Source: Bdellovibrio svalbardensis (GTDB lineage: Bacteria; Bdellovibrionota; Bdellovibrionia; Bdellovibrionales; Bdellovibrionaceae). Taken from it: 64,000 nucleotides of DNA. The notes under the pieces were generated by a model. That model searched no databases. It was not told where the DNA came from and saw only the letters and a list, made by a program, of their open reading frames with translations. Location: NCBI RefSeq assembly GCF_029531655.1, contig NZ_JANRMI010000001.1, positions 1,099,354 to 1,163,353 on the forward strand, in the 5' to 3' direction. Made by a program: the position numbers and the translations under genes. Numbering within the stretch: position 1 is the stretch's first letter; each line of letters opens with the position of its first letter. This document shows positions 27,626-38,700 of this stretch, in pieces.

Positions 27626-28477
27626 TTAATTACACTGAAGGATGTTCAGCACGAGATTCTTTTGCCATGATTTGACAATTTTTCTGGTCTCATCGCAACT
27701 GTCATTGAGGCGCGCAGAGCAGGTTTTAACTGATGGAACCTTTGCCTCACTCAACAGCTTGAGGATCTCAATGCTTTGATTGGTCTCGCCAAAATCCACG
27801 CGAAGGTGCCAGTTCATCAGGCTGATTGCGCCAATGCAAATATCCATATTGATATTCATGGCGCTGTATTTTTGAACAAGAGCCGAACATCTTTGATTCA
27901 AAGCTTGAACCAACAACGCATTTTTTTGATTTTGCGTCGTCATTCTCATGAAGGCTTCTTCGGGAATGGCATTAATAATTGAAGTATCACAACGATCAAC
28001 GGCTGACTGCAGGGCTGGATACGAAATCAACGTGGCCTCATCAATCAAGCGAATAACCGCCGTCGAGTTTTTGTAGTCGGCATCGAAAACTCCCACGATA
28101 GGGAAGAGTTCATGAATTACGAGTTGAGTTTTTTGAGCTTCTGAAAGGGTTTTCCAAGAAGAGCGAGAAACTTTGATTGTCGGTGGACTTGTGAAGGGTT
28201 GATTGACGGCAGAGACTTCGCGGCCGTCTAACTGCAGAGATTCTTCAGAGGAAATTTGCACCTTCGTGCGTGCCACCTCAAGGATATGACGATCCAGGGC
28301 GACGTTGTTTTCCAGAGGGATTGTCAAAGGCATGCGAGAAAGAGCGCTGTCCAGAACCAAAAAGAACTCTGCGACATAGGCATCACCGCCATTGGTTACC
28401 TGTCCATCGTCCATCACTTTTCCGTGACTAAGACTTGAAAGGAAGCAGACACAAACCAGGGCGATTAGAGCTTTCAT
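27626..28477 (-). CDS. Secreted HE-motif protein (copy B)
   Basis: 283 residues with a signal peptide ending near LSHGK. It aligns with copy A along the whole N-terminal 140 residues: QVTNGGD, SAVNQPFTSPP, and QLVIHELFPIVGVFDADY with His122, Glu123, Pro126, Gly129, Asp132 and Tyr135 at the same positions as in copy A. The C-terminal half is more diverged and contains about seven cysteines. It overlaps the regulator gene by four bases (ATGA), so translation is coupled. Function is unknown; see the findings for the zincin-like HE motif. Confidence 0.7.
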   Translation of the reverse strand: MKALIALVCVCFLSSLSHGKVMDDGQVTNGGDAYVAEFFLVLDSALSRMPLTIPLENNVALDRHILEVARTKVQISSEESLQLDGREVSAVNQPFTSPPTIKVSRSSWKTLSEAQKTQLVIHELFPIVGVFDADYKNSTAVIRLIDEATLISYPALQSAVDRCDTSIINAIPEEAFMRMTTQNQKNALLVQALNQRCSALVQKYSAMNINMDICIGAISLMNWHLRVDFGETNQSIEILKLLSEAKVPSVKTCSARLNDSCDETRKIVKSWQKNLVLNILQCN

Positions 28478-29220
28478 CGATGAGACTCCTCAATGACAGG
28501 GTAAAGTGCGGAACTAAAATTATAAACGGTGTTGACCTGATCTTTACGCTTTTCGGACAGCTTATTGATCTTATTTTGCGCTTCGCGAATGATATCGCGA
28601 ATGGCAGGAAGGTCATCAGAGTGAACAGCGACGGTCAAAGTGCTGTTGTCTCTTTTTTCAAAGGGAACTTCCTCGACCGCATTCAACGCCAGTTGTAAAT
28701 ATTTCTTCTGCAGGTTTCGGCGTAAATTTGTCGTGTAGGGAATGGGGATCGTCGTGAGATTCGTTGGCAGATAGCCTTGACCCTGAGGATTTTTATAGAG
28801 GATTTTATTTTGCGCCAAGAACTCGATGGTCTGCTGAAGCTGTTCAGGTGTCATTCCGAAATACTTCGCCAAGTGAGTGATTCGATTGAGCGAGTTTGGA
28901 AGCTTCATGGATTCCAATAAAATCGGATGCACCCAGCTGTATGTGGACTCAAAGAATTCGCAACTGAGTGGATTGAACGCGTTCGCATTTAATGCGGCTC
29001 CACGAAGTGCGCCAGCTTCTTCATCAGAAAGTTTTAATTTGCTGACCCATTTTTCGATCGTTTCTTCAGAAGGAATACGGAGGCCGTTAAGAACTTTTGA
29101 TAACGAGCTTGGGTCTGTCTCAAGCAAGCGTGCAAAGGATCTTAGAGAAAACTTGGCGTTCTTCTCTTGGCGGCGCAGGAGCTGGATTTGCATGAATTGC
29201 TGAACTGTCATGCTGGTCAT
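28474..29220 (-). CDS. TIGR02147/DUF4423-type regulator (copy B)
   Basis: 248 residues from the ATG at 29220 (29211 would match the paralogues' start exactly). The helix-turn-helix lies near residues 23-50 (KFSLRSFARLLETDPSSLSK). The C-terminal signatures PFEKRDNSTLTVAV and VYNFSSALYPV identify the family. It is divergent from the 21-kb surface-protein operon starting at 29475. The 254 bases between them hold two TGTGGCT-N9-AGCCACA-type palindromes, so this protein could control itself and that operon. The regulation is inference. Confidence 0.78.
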   Translation of the reverse strand: MTSMTVQQFMQIQLLRRQEKNAKFSLRSFARLLETDPSSLSKVLNGLRIPSEETIEKWVSKLKLSDEEAGALRGAALNANAFNPLSCEFFESTYSWVHPILLESMKLPNSLNRITHLAKYFGMTPEQLQQTIEFLAQNKILYKNPQGQGYLPTNLTTIPIPYTTNLRRNLQKKYLQLALNAVEEVPFEKRDNSTLTVAVHSDDLPAIRDIIREAQNKINKLSEKRKDQVNTVYNFSSALYPVIEESHR

Positions 29221-29274
29221 TAATTCACACTTCTTAACTGCTATAAAACAAAAAAGTGAGGCCGCAGGGCGAAA

Positions 29275-29297
29275 TGTGGCTTTTTTGTCGAGCCACA
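29275..29297. promoter_or_regulatory. Inverted repeat TGTGGCT-N9-AGCCACA
   Basis: A perfect 7-base inverted repeat with a 9-base spacer, 55 bases upstream of the regulator at 29220. It is the clearest of the recurring sites. Confidence 0.55.
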
Positions 29298-29382
29298 CTG
29301 TGCGTTGCAGGTCGGAAATTTGGCTGGACAATGGACTGCCGGTCCAGCCGCTCAAACCCACCAGGCTTCACTTCCACGACAT

Positions 29383-29409
29383 AGTGTGGCTGTTAAATCG
29401 AGCAACACT
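29383..29409. promoter_or_regulatory. Inverted repeat AGTGTGGCT-N9-AGCAACACT
   Basis: A 9-base inverted repeat with one mismatch and the same 9-base spacer as the site at 29275. It lies 66 bases upstream of the lipoprotein gene that starts the surface-protein operon. Confidence 0.55.
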
Positions 29410-29474
29410 GAGATTAATCCGAAGCATATTTTAGATTTATGTCAGTTGTCCTTACTTTATGCGGAGACCTAACA

Positions 29475-29726
29475 ATGAAGGTCATGAACCTATTTGGAAT
29501 GTTTTTGGTGTTTTTAACGCTCACGGGCTGTTCCCTTGATGCGAGCTTAGTCGATATTAAAGCGGCATATGACACATTTGTCGCGCCTCATCGCACTGAT
29601 GCGGACTATCAAAACACTGAAGTATCGGTCTCCGGCAATTTCGTAGTCAGCGGGCAAATCGGTGAAACTGCAGAAAAGCAAACCAGTGGAACGTATGTGG
29701 TCGAAGGAGTCATCGCTTATGAATAG
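29475..29726 (+). CDS. Small lipoprotein heading the surface-protein operon
   Basis: 83 residues. The ATG at 29475 follows a GGAG site and starts a lipoprotein signal with lipobox LTGC, giving Cys18 or so as the anchor. The short mature part has SVSGNFVVSGQIGET and SGTYVVEGVI, beta-type segments with no family that I know. Its end overlaps the start of the giant fibre gene by eight bases, so the two are translationally coupled. A role in anchoring or exporting the fibre is attractive but unproven. Confidence 0.75.
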   Translation: MKVMNLFGMFLVFLTLTGCSLDASLVDIKAAYDTFVAPHRTDADYQNTEVSVSGNFVVSGQIGETAEKQTSGTYVVEGVIAYE

Positions 29727-32700
29727 GTACAAACTGTTAGTTTTGAATCTGTTTATTGTTTCTTCTTTGGCTCAGGCTCAGGTGACCAATGGCAACAAAG
29801 GTATCACCTTTCAAGGGGTCATTAAAGACACAGCGAACCCATCCAGTCCGACTTATCCAACTGTGACATCTGATGTGGTCGTTCAAGTTCTGGGAGTTCG
29901 CAGCGACTCTAATTCCTGCATTCTTTGGGAGGAAACTCACACAGGCGTGCAGATTGATAAAGGTTATCTTTATTTGGTTGTTGGACGTGGAGTGAAATCT
30001 GCGTCGCCTCTTTTAAGTTTTAAAGACGTTTTTGATAATAAACCAAAAAGCGGTTTGAATTGTTCAGGCGGCTTTACCGATTATACTCCTGTGGCGACTG
30101 ACGCCCGCAAATTGCGTATCGTAGTGAACAGCCTTGGTATCACCGCTGATTTCAATATGCGCGCGGCTCCTTATGCGGTCCATGCTGAAAATGCGGTGAG
30201 CGCAGAAACTTTGGATGGAAAAGCGGCGACAGATTTCCTAGCCGTGAATAATGGCGTGGGCTTGACTCAAGCTGCGGCAGAAACTTGGTTTAACAGCGCC
30301 GTGATGGCGAATTTGTTGGCTGGAACTTACAACGCACCTACGGCAACAACGGCCGTGACGGCGACGAATGTTAGTGGTGTGGTGGCTTTGGCAAATGGTG
30401 GTACGGGTGCAACAAGTGCCAGTGCTGCCAGAACCAATCTTGGTCTTGGTCCTTTGGCGACGGTGAATCCGACAGGAACTGCCGATGCGACGACTTATTT
30501 GCGTGGTGATGGAACTTGGGCTGGTTTGCCATCGGCGCCGACTTTGGTGGGCGACGTTAGTGGCGCACCTGGAAGCAATACTGTAGATAAAATCAAAGGC
30601 ACCGATGTTAACACCACTGCTTTGGCGTCTGGTGAATTTCTTCGTTATAACGGCAGTGCTTGGGCGAATAGCCCGATTGGTGCAGGTGACGTTCCTGCAT
30701 TGGATTGGTCAAAAATAACAACTGGAAAACCGACAAATCTTTCTGGATACGGAATCACGGATGCCGTCAGTAAAAACGGCGACACAATGAATGGCGCTTT
30801 GAACATGGGGAGCAATGATCTAACCGCGACCGGTTATATCTTGATGAGCCCGCAGCGCACATTGGGTCTGGGGTCTTATACAAATGCCCAGGAAACAACA
30901 TTGGTGGGTGGTCTGACGGCCGCTCACAAAGGTTATACTTGGTATAACAGCGACACAAATCAAGTGAAGTACTGGAATGGCGGCGTGGCAGTGGCTTTGG
31001 GCGCTGCAGGAGCCGGGATTACTAATATCGCTGGTCAAACAGGCGGCTCTCAATCATTTGCTACAGGCACGGCTGGAGCAGCACCGGCATGGAGTTCGGC
31101 TTCAGATGTTCACACTTTGAATATCCCGATGGCTTCTTCTGCGGGAACGACTGCCGGTCTTTTAAGTAAAACTGATTACGATTCTTTCGCGGGCAAACAA
31201 GCGGCTGGCAACTATGTGACGGATTTAACCGGCGATGTTTCAGCGACGGGTCCTGGTTCAGCGGTTGCTACAATTTCAGCGAATGCTGTAACGACTGCAA
31301 AAATCCTGGATGGCACTATCTTGGGTTCTGATTTGAATTTCACGGGAGTGAACTCTGCGACTTCAGGAATTGCGGTGGTGGACTCTGCCGGTAAGTTCTT
31401 TAATTTTGCCTGCGCAACTGCGGGTGATGTTCCGACTTGGACGGCCTCTGGATTTGCATGTCAGGCGCCGACGCCTCTTTTGCCGGCGTTGACGAGCGGA
31501 CAGATCTGGGTGGGTGATGGTTCGAATGTACCAACTGCTCAAACATTGAGTGGTGATGCGACGATTTCAAATGCAGGTGCTTTGACACTTACAAACTCTG
31601 GTGTGACGGCAGGTACGTATTCAAAAGTGACTGTGGATGCCAAAGGACGTGTGACTGTTGGTGCTAACATTGCCTCTGGCGATGTGACGACAGCTTTGGG
31701 CTACACGCCACTTAACAAAGCCGGCGACGTGATGACGGGAAGTATCGGTCTTGGTAACTTCACGAATGCGACGGAAGCTACTTTGATTGGTAGTTACGGA
31801 GCTGGTGATAAAGGTAAAACTTGGTTCAATACAGATACAGGCCAAGTCAAATATTGGAATGGTTCGGGCGTCATCGCTTTGGGGGTTGCAGGAGCAGGTA
31901 TCACTTCATTCGGTGGTCAATCTGGTAATGCGCAATCATTGGCCATTGGAACTTCTGGATTGGCTCCGTCATGGAATTCAGCTTCGGATACTCATACATT
32001 AAATATCCCAATGGCTTCTGGTGCGGGGGTGACAGCGGGTCTTTTGAGTAAGACCGACTACGACGCTTTCTCCGCAAAACAAGCTGCGGGAAGTTACATT
32101 ACAGCACTCACTGGTGATATCACAGCGGCGGGGCCTGGCTCTGCAGCGGCGACAATCGCTAATGATGCTGTGACAACGGCTAAGATTTTGGATGGAACTA
32201 TTCTTGGTGCGGATATGAACTATACCGGTGTGAATGTGGGAACATCGGGTATCGCGATCAAGGATAGCACTGGAAAGTTTTATGATTTTGCCTGCGCGAC
32301 TGCAGGTCATGTTGCAACTTGGACGGTGACAGGTTGGGCCTGTCAGGCTCCAGCAACAAATGGAACTGTGACAAGTGTTGCGACAGGTACTGGCTTGACC
32401 GGTGGAACGATCACTGGAACTGGTACGATCTCTTTGGCGAACACGGCGGTGACAGCAGCTTCTTATGGTTCCGCGACTCAAGTTGGAACTTTCACAGTGG
32501 ATGCTCAAGGTCGTTTGACGGCGGCTTCGAATGTGACGGTGACTCCTGCTTGGTCTTCGATCACTGCAAAACCAACGAATCTTGCGGGTTATGGAATTAC
32601 AGATGCTGTGTCGAATACGCTAGCTGATGGAAAAATCTTAGTTGGTAGCGCAACCAACGTTGCGACTGCTCAATCAGTGAGTGGTGATGCGACTTTGTCC

Positions 32701-35700
32701 AATACTGGTGCTTTGACACTCGCTTCCAGCGGTGTGACAGCGGGAACTTATTCTAAAGTGACCGTCGATGCTAAAGGTCGCGTGACTGTCGGTGCGAACA
32801 TCGCTTCAGGTGATGTGACAACTGCATTGGGATACACGCCGCTGAATAAAGCGGGCGATGTAATGACGGGTAGTATTGGTTTGGGTAACTTCACGAACGC
32901 AACAGAAACCACTTTGATCAGTGGCTATGGTCCTGGTGACAAAGGTAAAACTTGGTTCAACACAGATACAAGTCAGGTGAAGTATTGGGATGGTTCTGGA
33001 GCTGTTGCATTGGGTGTATCGGGCGCAGGCTTGACATCATTGAATGGTTTGGGTGTTTCGACTCAGACTTTTGCGACGGGCACTGCGGGAACGAATTTCA
33101 ATATTTCTTCGTCAGGCTCAACTCACACATTCAATTTCCCGGATGCTTCGGGCACGAATCGTGGTCTTTTAACTTCTGCTGACTGGAATACATTTAATTC
33201 GAAACAGCCTGCGGGAAGCTATGTGACAGCCTTGACGGGTGATGTAACTGCGGCAGGACCAGGCTCAGCGGCAGCGACGATTGCTGCGAATGCAATCACA
33301 ACAGGTAAAATTTTGGATGGCACTATTTTAGGTGCCGATATGAACTTCACTGGGGTGAACACTGCGACTTCTGGTATTGCGGTTGTTGATTCCACAGGAA
33401 AATTCTATAACTTTGCATGTTCGACGACAGGCCATGTTCCTACTTGGACTGCTTCTGGATTTGCCTGCCAAGCTCCGTCGCCACTTTTGCCAGCACTTGC
33501 TGATGGAAAAATTTGGGTAGGCAATGCCTCGAATGCAGCAATCGCTCAAACAATGAGTGGTGATGCGACGATTTCAAATACGGGGGCCTTGGCTCTTAAA
33601 GCGACAGGCACAGCAGGAACTTACACGCAGGTGACAACAGACGCTCAAGGTCGTGTCACTTCAGGATCTAGCCCAACGACGCTTGCTGGTTATGGAATCA
33701 CAGATGCGATTTCTAATCTGGGTGGCACACCGAGTGTACAAACAGGTTTATTGGCGTCTCGTCCCGTATTTGGAACAGCGGGCAGACTTTATATCGCTTC
33801 GGATAATAATACCCTTTACCGCGATACAGGTTCTGCTTGGGTTGCGATTGGTGATGGTGCTGGTACAGGTACTGTGACTTCAATCACAGCTGGAACTGGC
33901 TTAACTGGTGGCACGATTTCGACTTCGGGTACCATTGGTTTAGGTACAGAGTTGACAGGATTGAACGGAATTTCAACGACGGGCTTTGTGAAACGCACGG
34001 GCGCGGGGACTTATACTGCCGGCACTGCAAGTTTGACTACTGATGTTTCAGGGGTCTTGCCAGTCGTCAACGGTGGTACTAATTCTTCAGCACCTATAAC
34101 TAGTAACAAAGTCATGGTTTCAAGCGGCGGTGCGATTGTTGAGGCGACTGCAATCACCGCAAATAAAGCTTTGATCTCAGATGCGAATGGCATTCCGACG
34201 GCATCTTCAGTCACAAATACTGAATTGGGATATGTTTCCGGTGTGACTTCTTCAATTCAGACTCAGTTGAATGCAAAATCATCTTCAACGGGTTGGGCGA
34301 ATTACAGTGTCATTGGAACAAATGGTTCTGGTGCAATGACTGCCGTTTCTGGTTCGACAACAGGAACTATCTTGCAGCATTCTCCAACGGGTCCTGTTTA
34401 TTCGACAGCAGCTTATCCAAGCTCAACGACGGCGAATCAGTTGTTGTTCTCTTCTGCGAACAATGTAGTGGGTGGATTAACTTCAGCGAATGATTCGGTT
34501 CTTTTGACAAACGGTACGGGTGTGCCTGCTTGGGCTGCAAAAACAGCTGATACATTCACGCAGTACGCTTTGTTGGCAGGTCGCGCAGGCGGTCAGTCAT
34601 TAAATGGTGGAACAGCAGCAAGCAACAACTTGACGTTAGATTCTACGAGCAATGCCACTAAGGGTTACGTATTGTTAAATCCCACGGGTGGTAATGTCGG
34701 CGTTGGAACTGCAACTCCTGCTATCAAGTTGGATGTTGCGGGTGCCGTTCGAGTTGGTACGGATGCAACGGCCTGTGCTGCCGGTGTCGCGGGCGCGATT
34801 CGCTATAACGGCGGTAATGTCGAGTATTGTAACGGAGCGGCTTGGACTGCCTTTGCCGCAAGTGGCGCTGGTATTACTTCGTTGAACGGTTTGACTGGAA
34901 ACACACAAACTTTTGCCATTGGCACCAGTGGGAATTCGCCAGCATTCAACTCTGCGACAACTACGCACACCTTAAATATTCCGATGGCGTCAGTTGCTTC
35001 GGTAACTGCGGGTCTCATCAGTAAAACTGACTATGACAACTTCAATACTAAGCTGGGAACAGCGTCGACATTCTCTGGCGACGTGTCTGGAACTTCTAGC
35101 ACCATGTCAGTAGATAAAATTAAAGGCAAAGCTGTTAGTGTAACTGCGCCTACCGATACTCAGTTCCTCGTCTATAACAATGGTGCGACTCAATATGCTC
35201 CGGTGAGTATGTCGGGTGACGCTACGATGGCGAATACGGGTGCTGTGACTTTGAAAAGCACAGGTACTGCCGGAACTTATACTAAAGTTACGACAGACGC
35301 TCAAGGTCGTGTGACTTCTGGTACTACTCTTGTAGCTGCAGATATTCCAGGATTGGATTGGACTAAGATCACTTCCGGCATACCAACAACACTGAGTGGT
35401 CATGGAATCACCGATGGCGTGCAAAACAATGGTGGCACACCAAGTATGCAAACGGGAACATTTGCCACTCGTCCGGTATTTGGAACTGCGGGTAGAATTT
35501 ATATCTCTTCTGATACGAATACGATCTATCGCGATACAGGTTCTGCATGGGTTGCAATTGGTGACGGTGCTGGCACAGGTACTGTGACTTCAATCACTGC
35601 AGGAACTGGCTTAACTGGTGGTACGATTTCGACTTCCGGTACTATTGGCTTGGGTACAGAGTTGACGGGATTGAACGGACTTGCAACGACCGGTGTTGTT

Positions 35701-38700
35701 AAGCGTACAGGGGCTGGTGCTTATACTGCTGGTGCGGCAAGTTTGACGGCTGATGTTTCAGGAGTCTTGCCGGTAGCAAACGGTGGTACAAATTCTTCGA
35801 CAGCATTAACTAATAACAAAGTCATGGTTTCAAGCGGCGGTGCGATTGTTGAAGCTGCAGCGATCACTGCGAACAAAGCTTTGATCTCAGATGCCAGCGG
35901 GATTCCGACGGCATCTTCAGTTACAAATACTGAATTGGGATATGTTTCAGGCGTGACTTCTTCAATTCAGACTCAGTTGAATGCAAAATCTTCTTCAACG
36001 GGTTGGTCAAACTATAGTGTTATTGCAACGAATGGTTCTGGCACTATGACTGCTGTTACTGGTTCTGTAAACGGAAGTATTTTGCAGTATTCTGCAACAG
36101 GACCTGTTTATTCGACGGCTTCTTATCCAGGTACAACAACAGCAAATCAGTTGTTGTTCTCTTCTGCGAACAATGTAGTGGGTGGATTAACTTCGGCGAA
36201 TGATTCAGTTCTTTTGACGAATGGTACTGGTGTGCCTGCTTGGGCTGCAAAGACAGCAGATACATTCACACAGTATGCATTGTTGGCAGGTCGTGCTGGT
36301 GGTCAGTCATTAAATGGTGGAACAGCAGCAAGCAACAACTTGACGTTAGATTCTACGAGCAATGCCACTAAGGGTTACGTATTGTTAAATCCTACGGGTG
36401 GTAATGTCGGCGTTGGAACTGCAACTCCTGCTATCAAGTTGGATGTTGCGGGTGCGGTTCGAGTTGGTACGGATGCGACAGCATGTGCGGCTGGCATTGC
36501 GGGTGCGATTCGTTATAACGGTGGTAACGTTGAGTATTGTAATGGAACGGCTTGGACTGCTTTTGCAGCAAGTGGCGCGGGGATTACGTCGCTTAACGGT
36601 TTGACGGGTGCTACTCAAACTTTTGCGATCGGTACGAGCGGAAATTCGCCGGCATTTAGTTCTGCCACAAGTACGCATACTTTGAATATTCCGATGGCAT
36701 CGGCATCAGGAACGGTAACGGCGGGTTTGTTGAGTAATACTGATTGGACGACATTCAACAACAAACTTGGAACGGCTTCAACATTCTCTGGTGACGTGTC
36801 AGGAACCTCTACTACGATGTCAGTTGATAAAATTAAAGGTAAGGCAGTTAGTGTAACTGCGCCTACTGATACTCAGTTCCTAGTCTATAACAATGGTGCA
36901 ACTCAATATGCTCCGGTGAGTATGTCGGGTGATGCAACGATGGCGAATACGGGTGCCGTGACTTTGAAGAATACTGGTACTGCTGGAACTTACACTAAAG
37001 TGACAACAGACGCTCAAGGTCGTGTGACTTCTGGTACCACTCTGGCGGCAGCAGATATCCCAGGATTAGATTGGACTAAAATTACTTCTGGTAAACCGAC
37101 AACGATTGCAGGTTATGGAATCACAGATGCCATTTCTAATCTGGGTGGCACGCCAAGTGTGCAAACAGGTCTATTGGCTTCGCGACCAGCAGTTGGTACG
37201 GCAGGCAGATTGTATATCGCTTCAGATAACAACACGATCTATCGTGATACGGGTGCAGCTTGGGTTGCAATCGGGGATGGTGCGGGTACAGGTACTGTGA
37301 CTTCGATCACAGCGGGAACTGGCTTAACGGGTGGTACGATTTCGACTTCTGGTACTATTGGTTTAGGTACAGAGTTGACTGGATTGAACGGACTTTCAAC
37401 AACGGGCTTTGTTAAACGTACTGGTGCTGGTGCTTATACTACCGCTGCAGCAAGTTTAACGGCCGATGTTTCTGGAGTTTTGCCGATTGCTAACGGTGGT
37501 ACAAATTCATCAACAGCATTAACAAATAATCAGCTCATGTATTCAGGTGCAGGTGCGATTAAAGAGCTGGGCGCGATGACAGATGGTCAAATCGTTGTTG
37601 GTAAAAATGCCAGTGCTCCACAAATTGTTACTATGAGCGGTGATGTGACCGTTTCGAATACTGGTGTGACGACGGTTGGAAAAGTGAATGGTACAACCGT
37701 TACGGGTGTGGGCTTAGCAAATAACAATATTTTGCAGAATACTTCTGGTTCTGCGATTACGGCTAATAACATTTTGTTGAGTAACGGAACTGCGACAGGT
37801 GTGACAGCACTGACAAGCCCTGCTAGCGGTGTGTTGACTTCTTCGGGTACTGTTCCGGCTTGGTCTGCATCTTTGCCAGCGACGATGGGTGGTACGGGGC
37901 AGACTAGCTTTGCGATTGGTGATTTGTTGTATGCGTCGACTACGACAGCGATGTCTCGGTTGCCAGCTGCAACATCTGGTTATGTTTTAACTAGTAACGG
38001 TGCGGGAACTGCACCAAGTTGGCAGGCAGTTTCTGGTGTTGTCGCAGGATTGACTGCGGGCCGTGTGACCTTGTCTACGGCTGCTAATTCGGTGGGTGAT
38101 AGTCCGAACTTTACATTCAACTCATCATCTGGCGCGTTGGCGATCGGTGGTACTACACCAGCCTTTACATCTTCAGGTGCATTGACTGTGCAAGGTGCCT
38201 CAGGTTCCGCAACGACAGTGGGTAACTCGGGTACGACATCAAGTCTGGTGTTGCAATCTGGGTCTGGTGGCATTTCTCTTGCGGGCAATACTTCTGTTTC
38301 TGGTTCGAATACTTTTGCAACTGGCACTGGGGCGGTGAGTTTGAATGGTGCGACGACAGTTGCTGCCAATCAGAACTTAACGATGGCTTCTGGTACTGGT
38401 GTTTATACTCAGACCTTCACGGGAACAACAACGGATGCGGCCTCGATCATTGCGAACTCGTTGACGACAGGAACTGCTCTAAATCTAACATCCAGTAGTG
38501 CGACTCTAAATTCAACTGATGGCTTGTTGTATGTTGCGAACACAGGTGCTTCAACTTCTGGAATGGTTGCGAGAATCCAATCGAACTCTACGGCTGGAAC
38601 AGGTTTGACGGTTTTAGCGAGCGGTAACGTGGGTGTCGGTACAGCGGCTCCAGGGGCAGCTCTTGAAGTTGCGGGCCAAGTTAAAATCACTGGCGGCACT

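Noticed and set aside
29275..29409. CRISPR or MITE interpretation of the TGTGGCT repeats
   Set aside because: There are too few copies, the spacing to neighbouring sites is irregular, and there is no conserved long repeat or target-site duplication; operator-like palindromes fit better.
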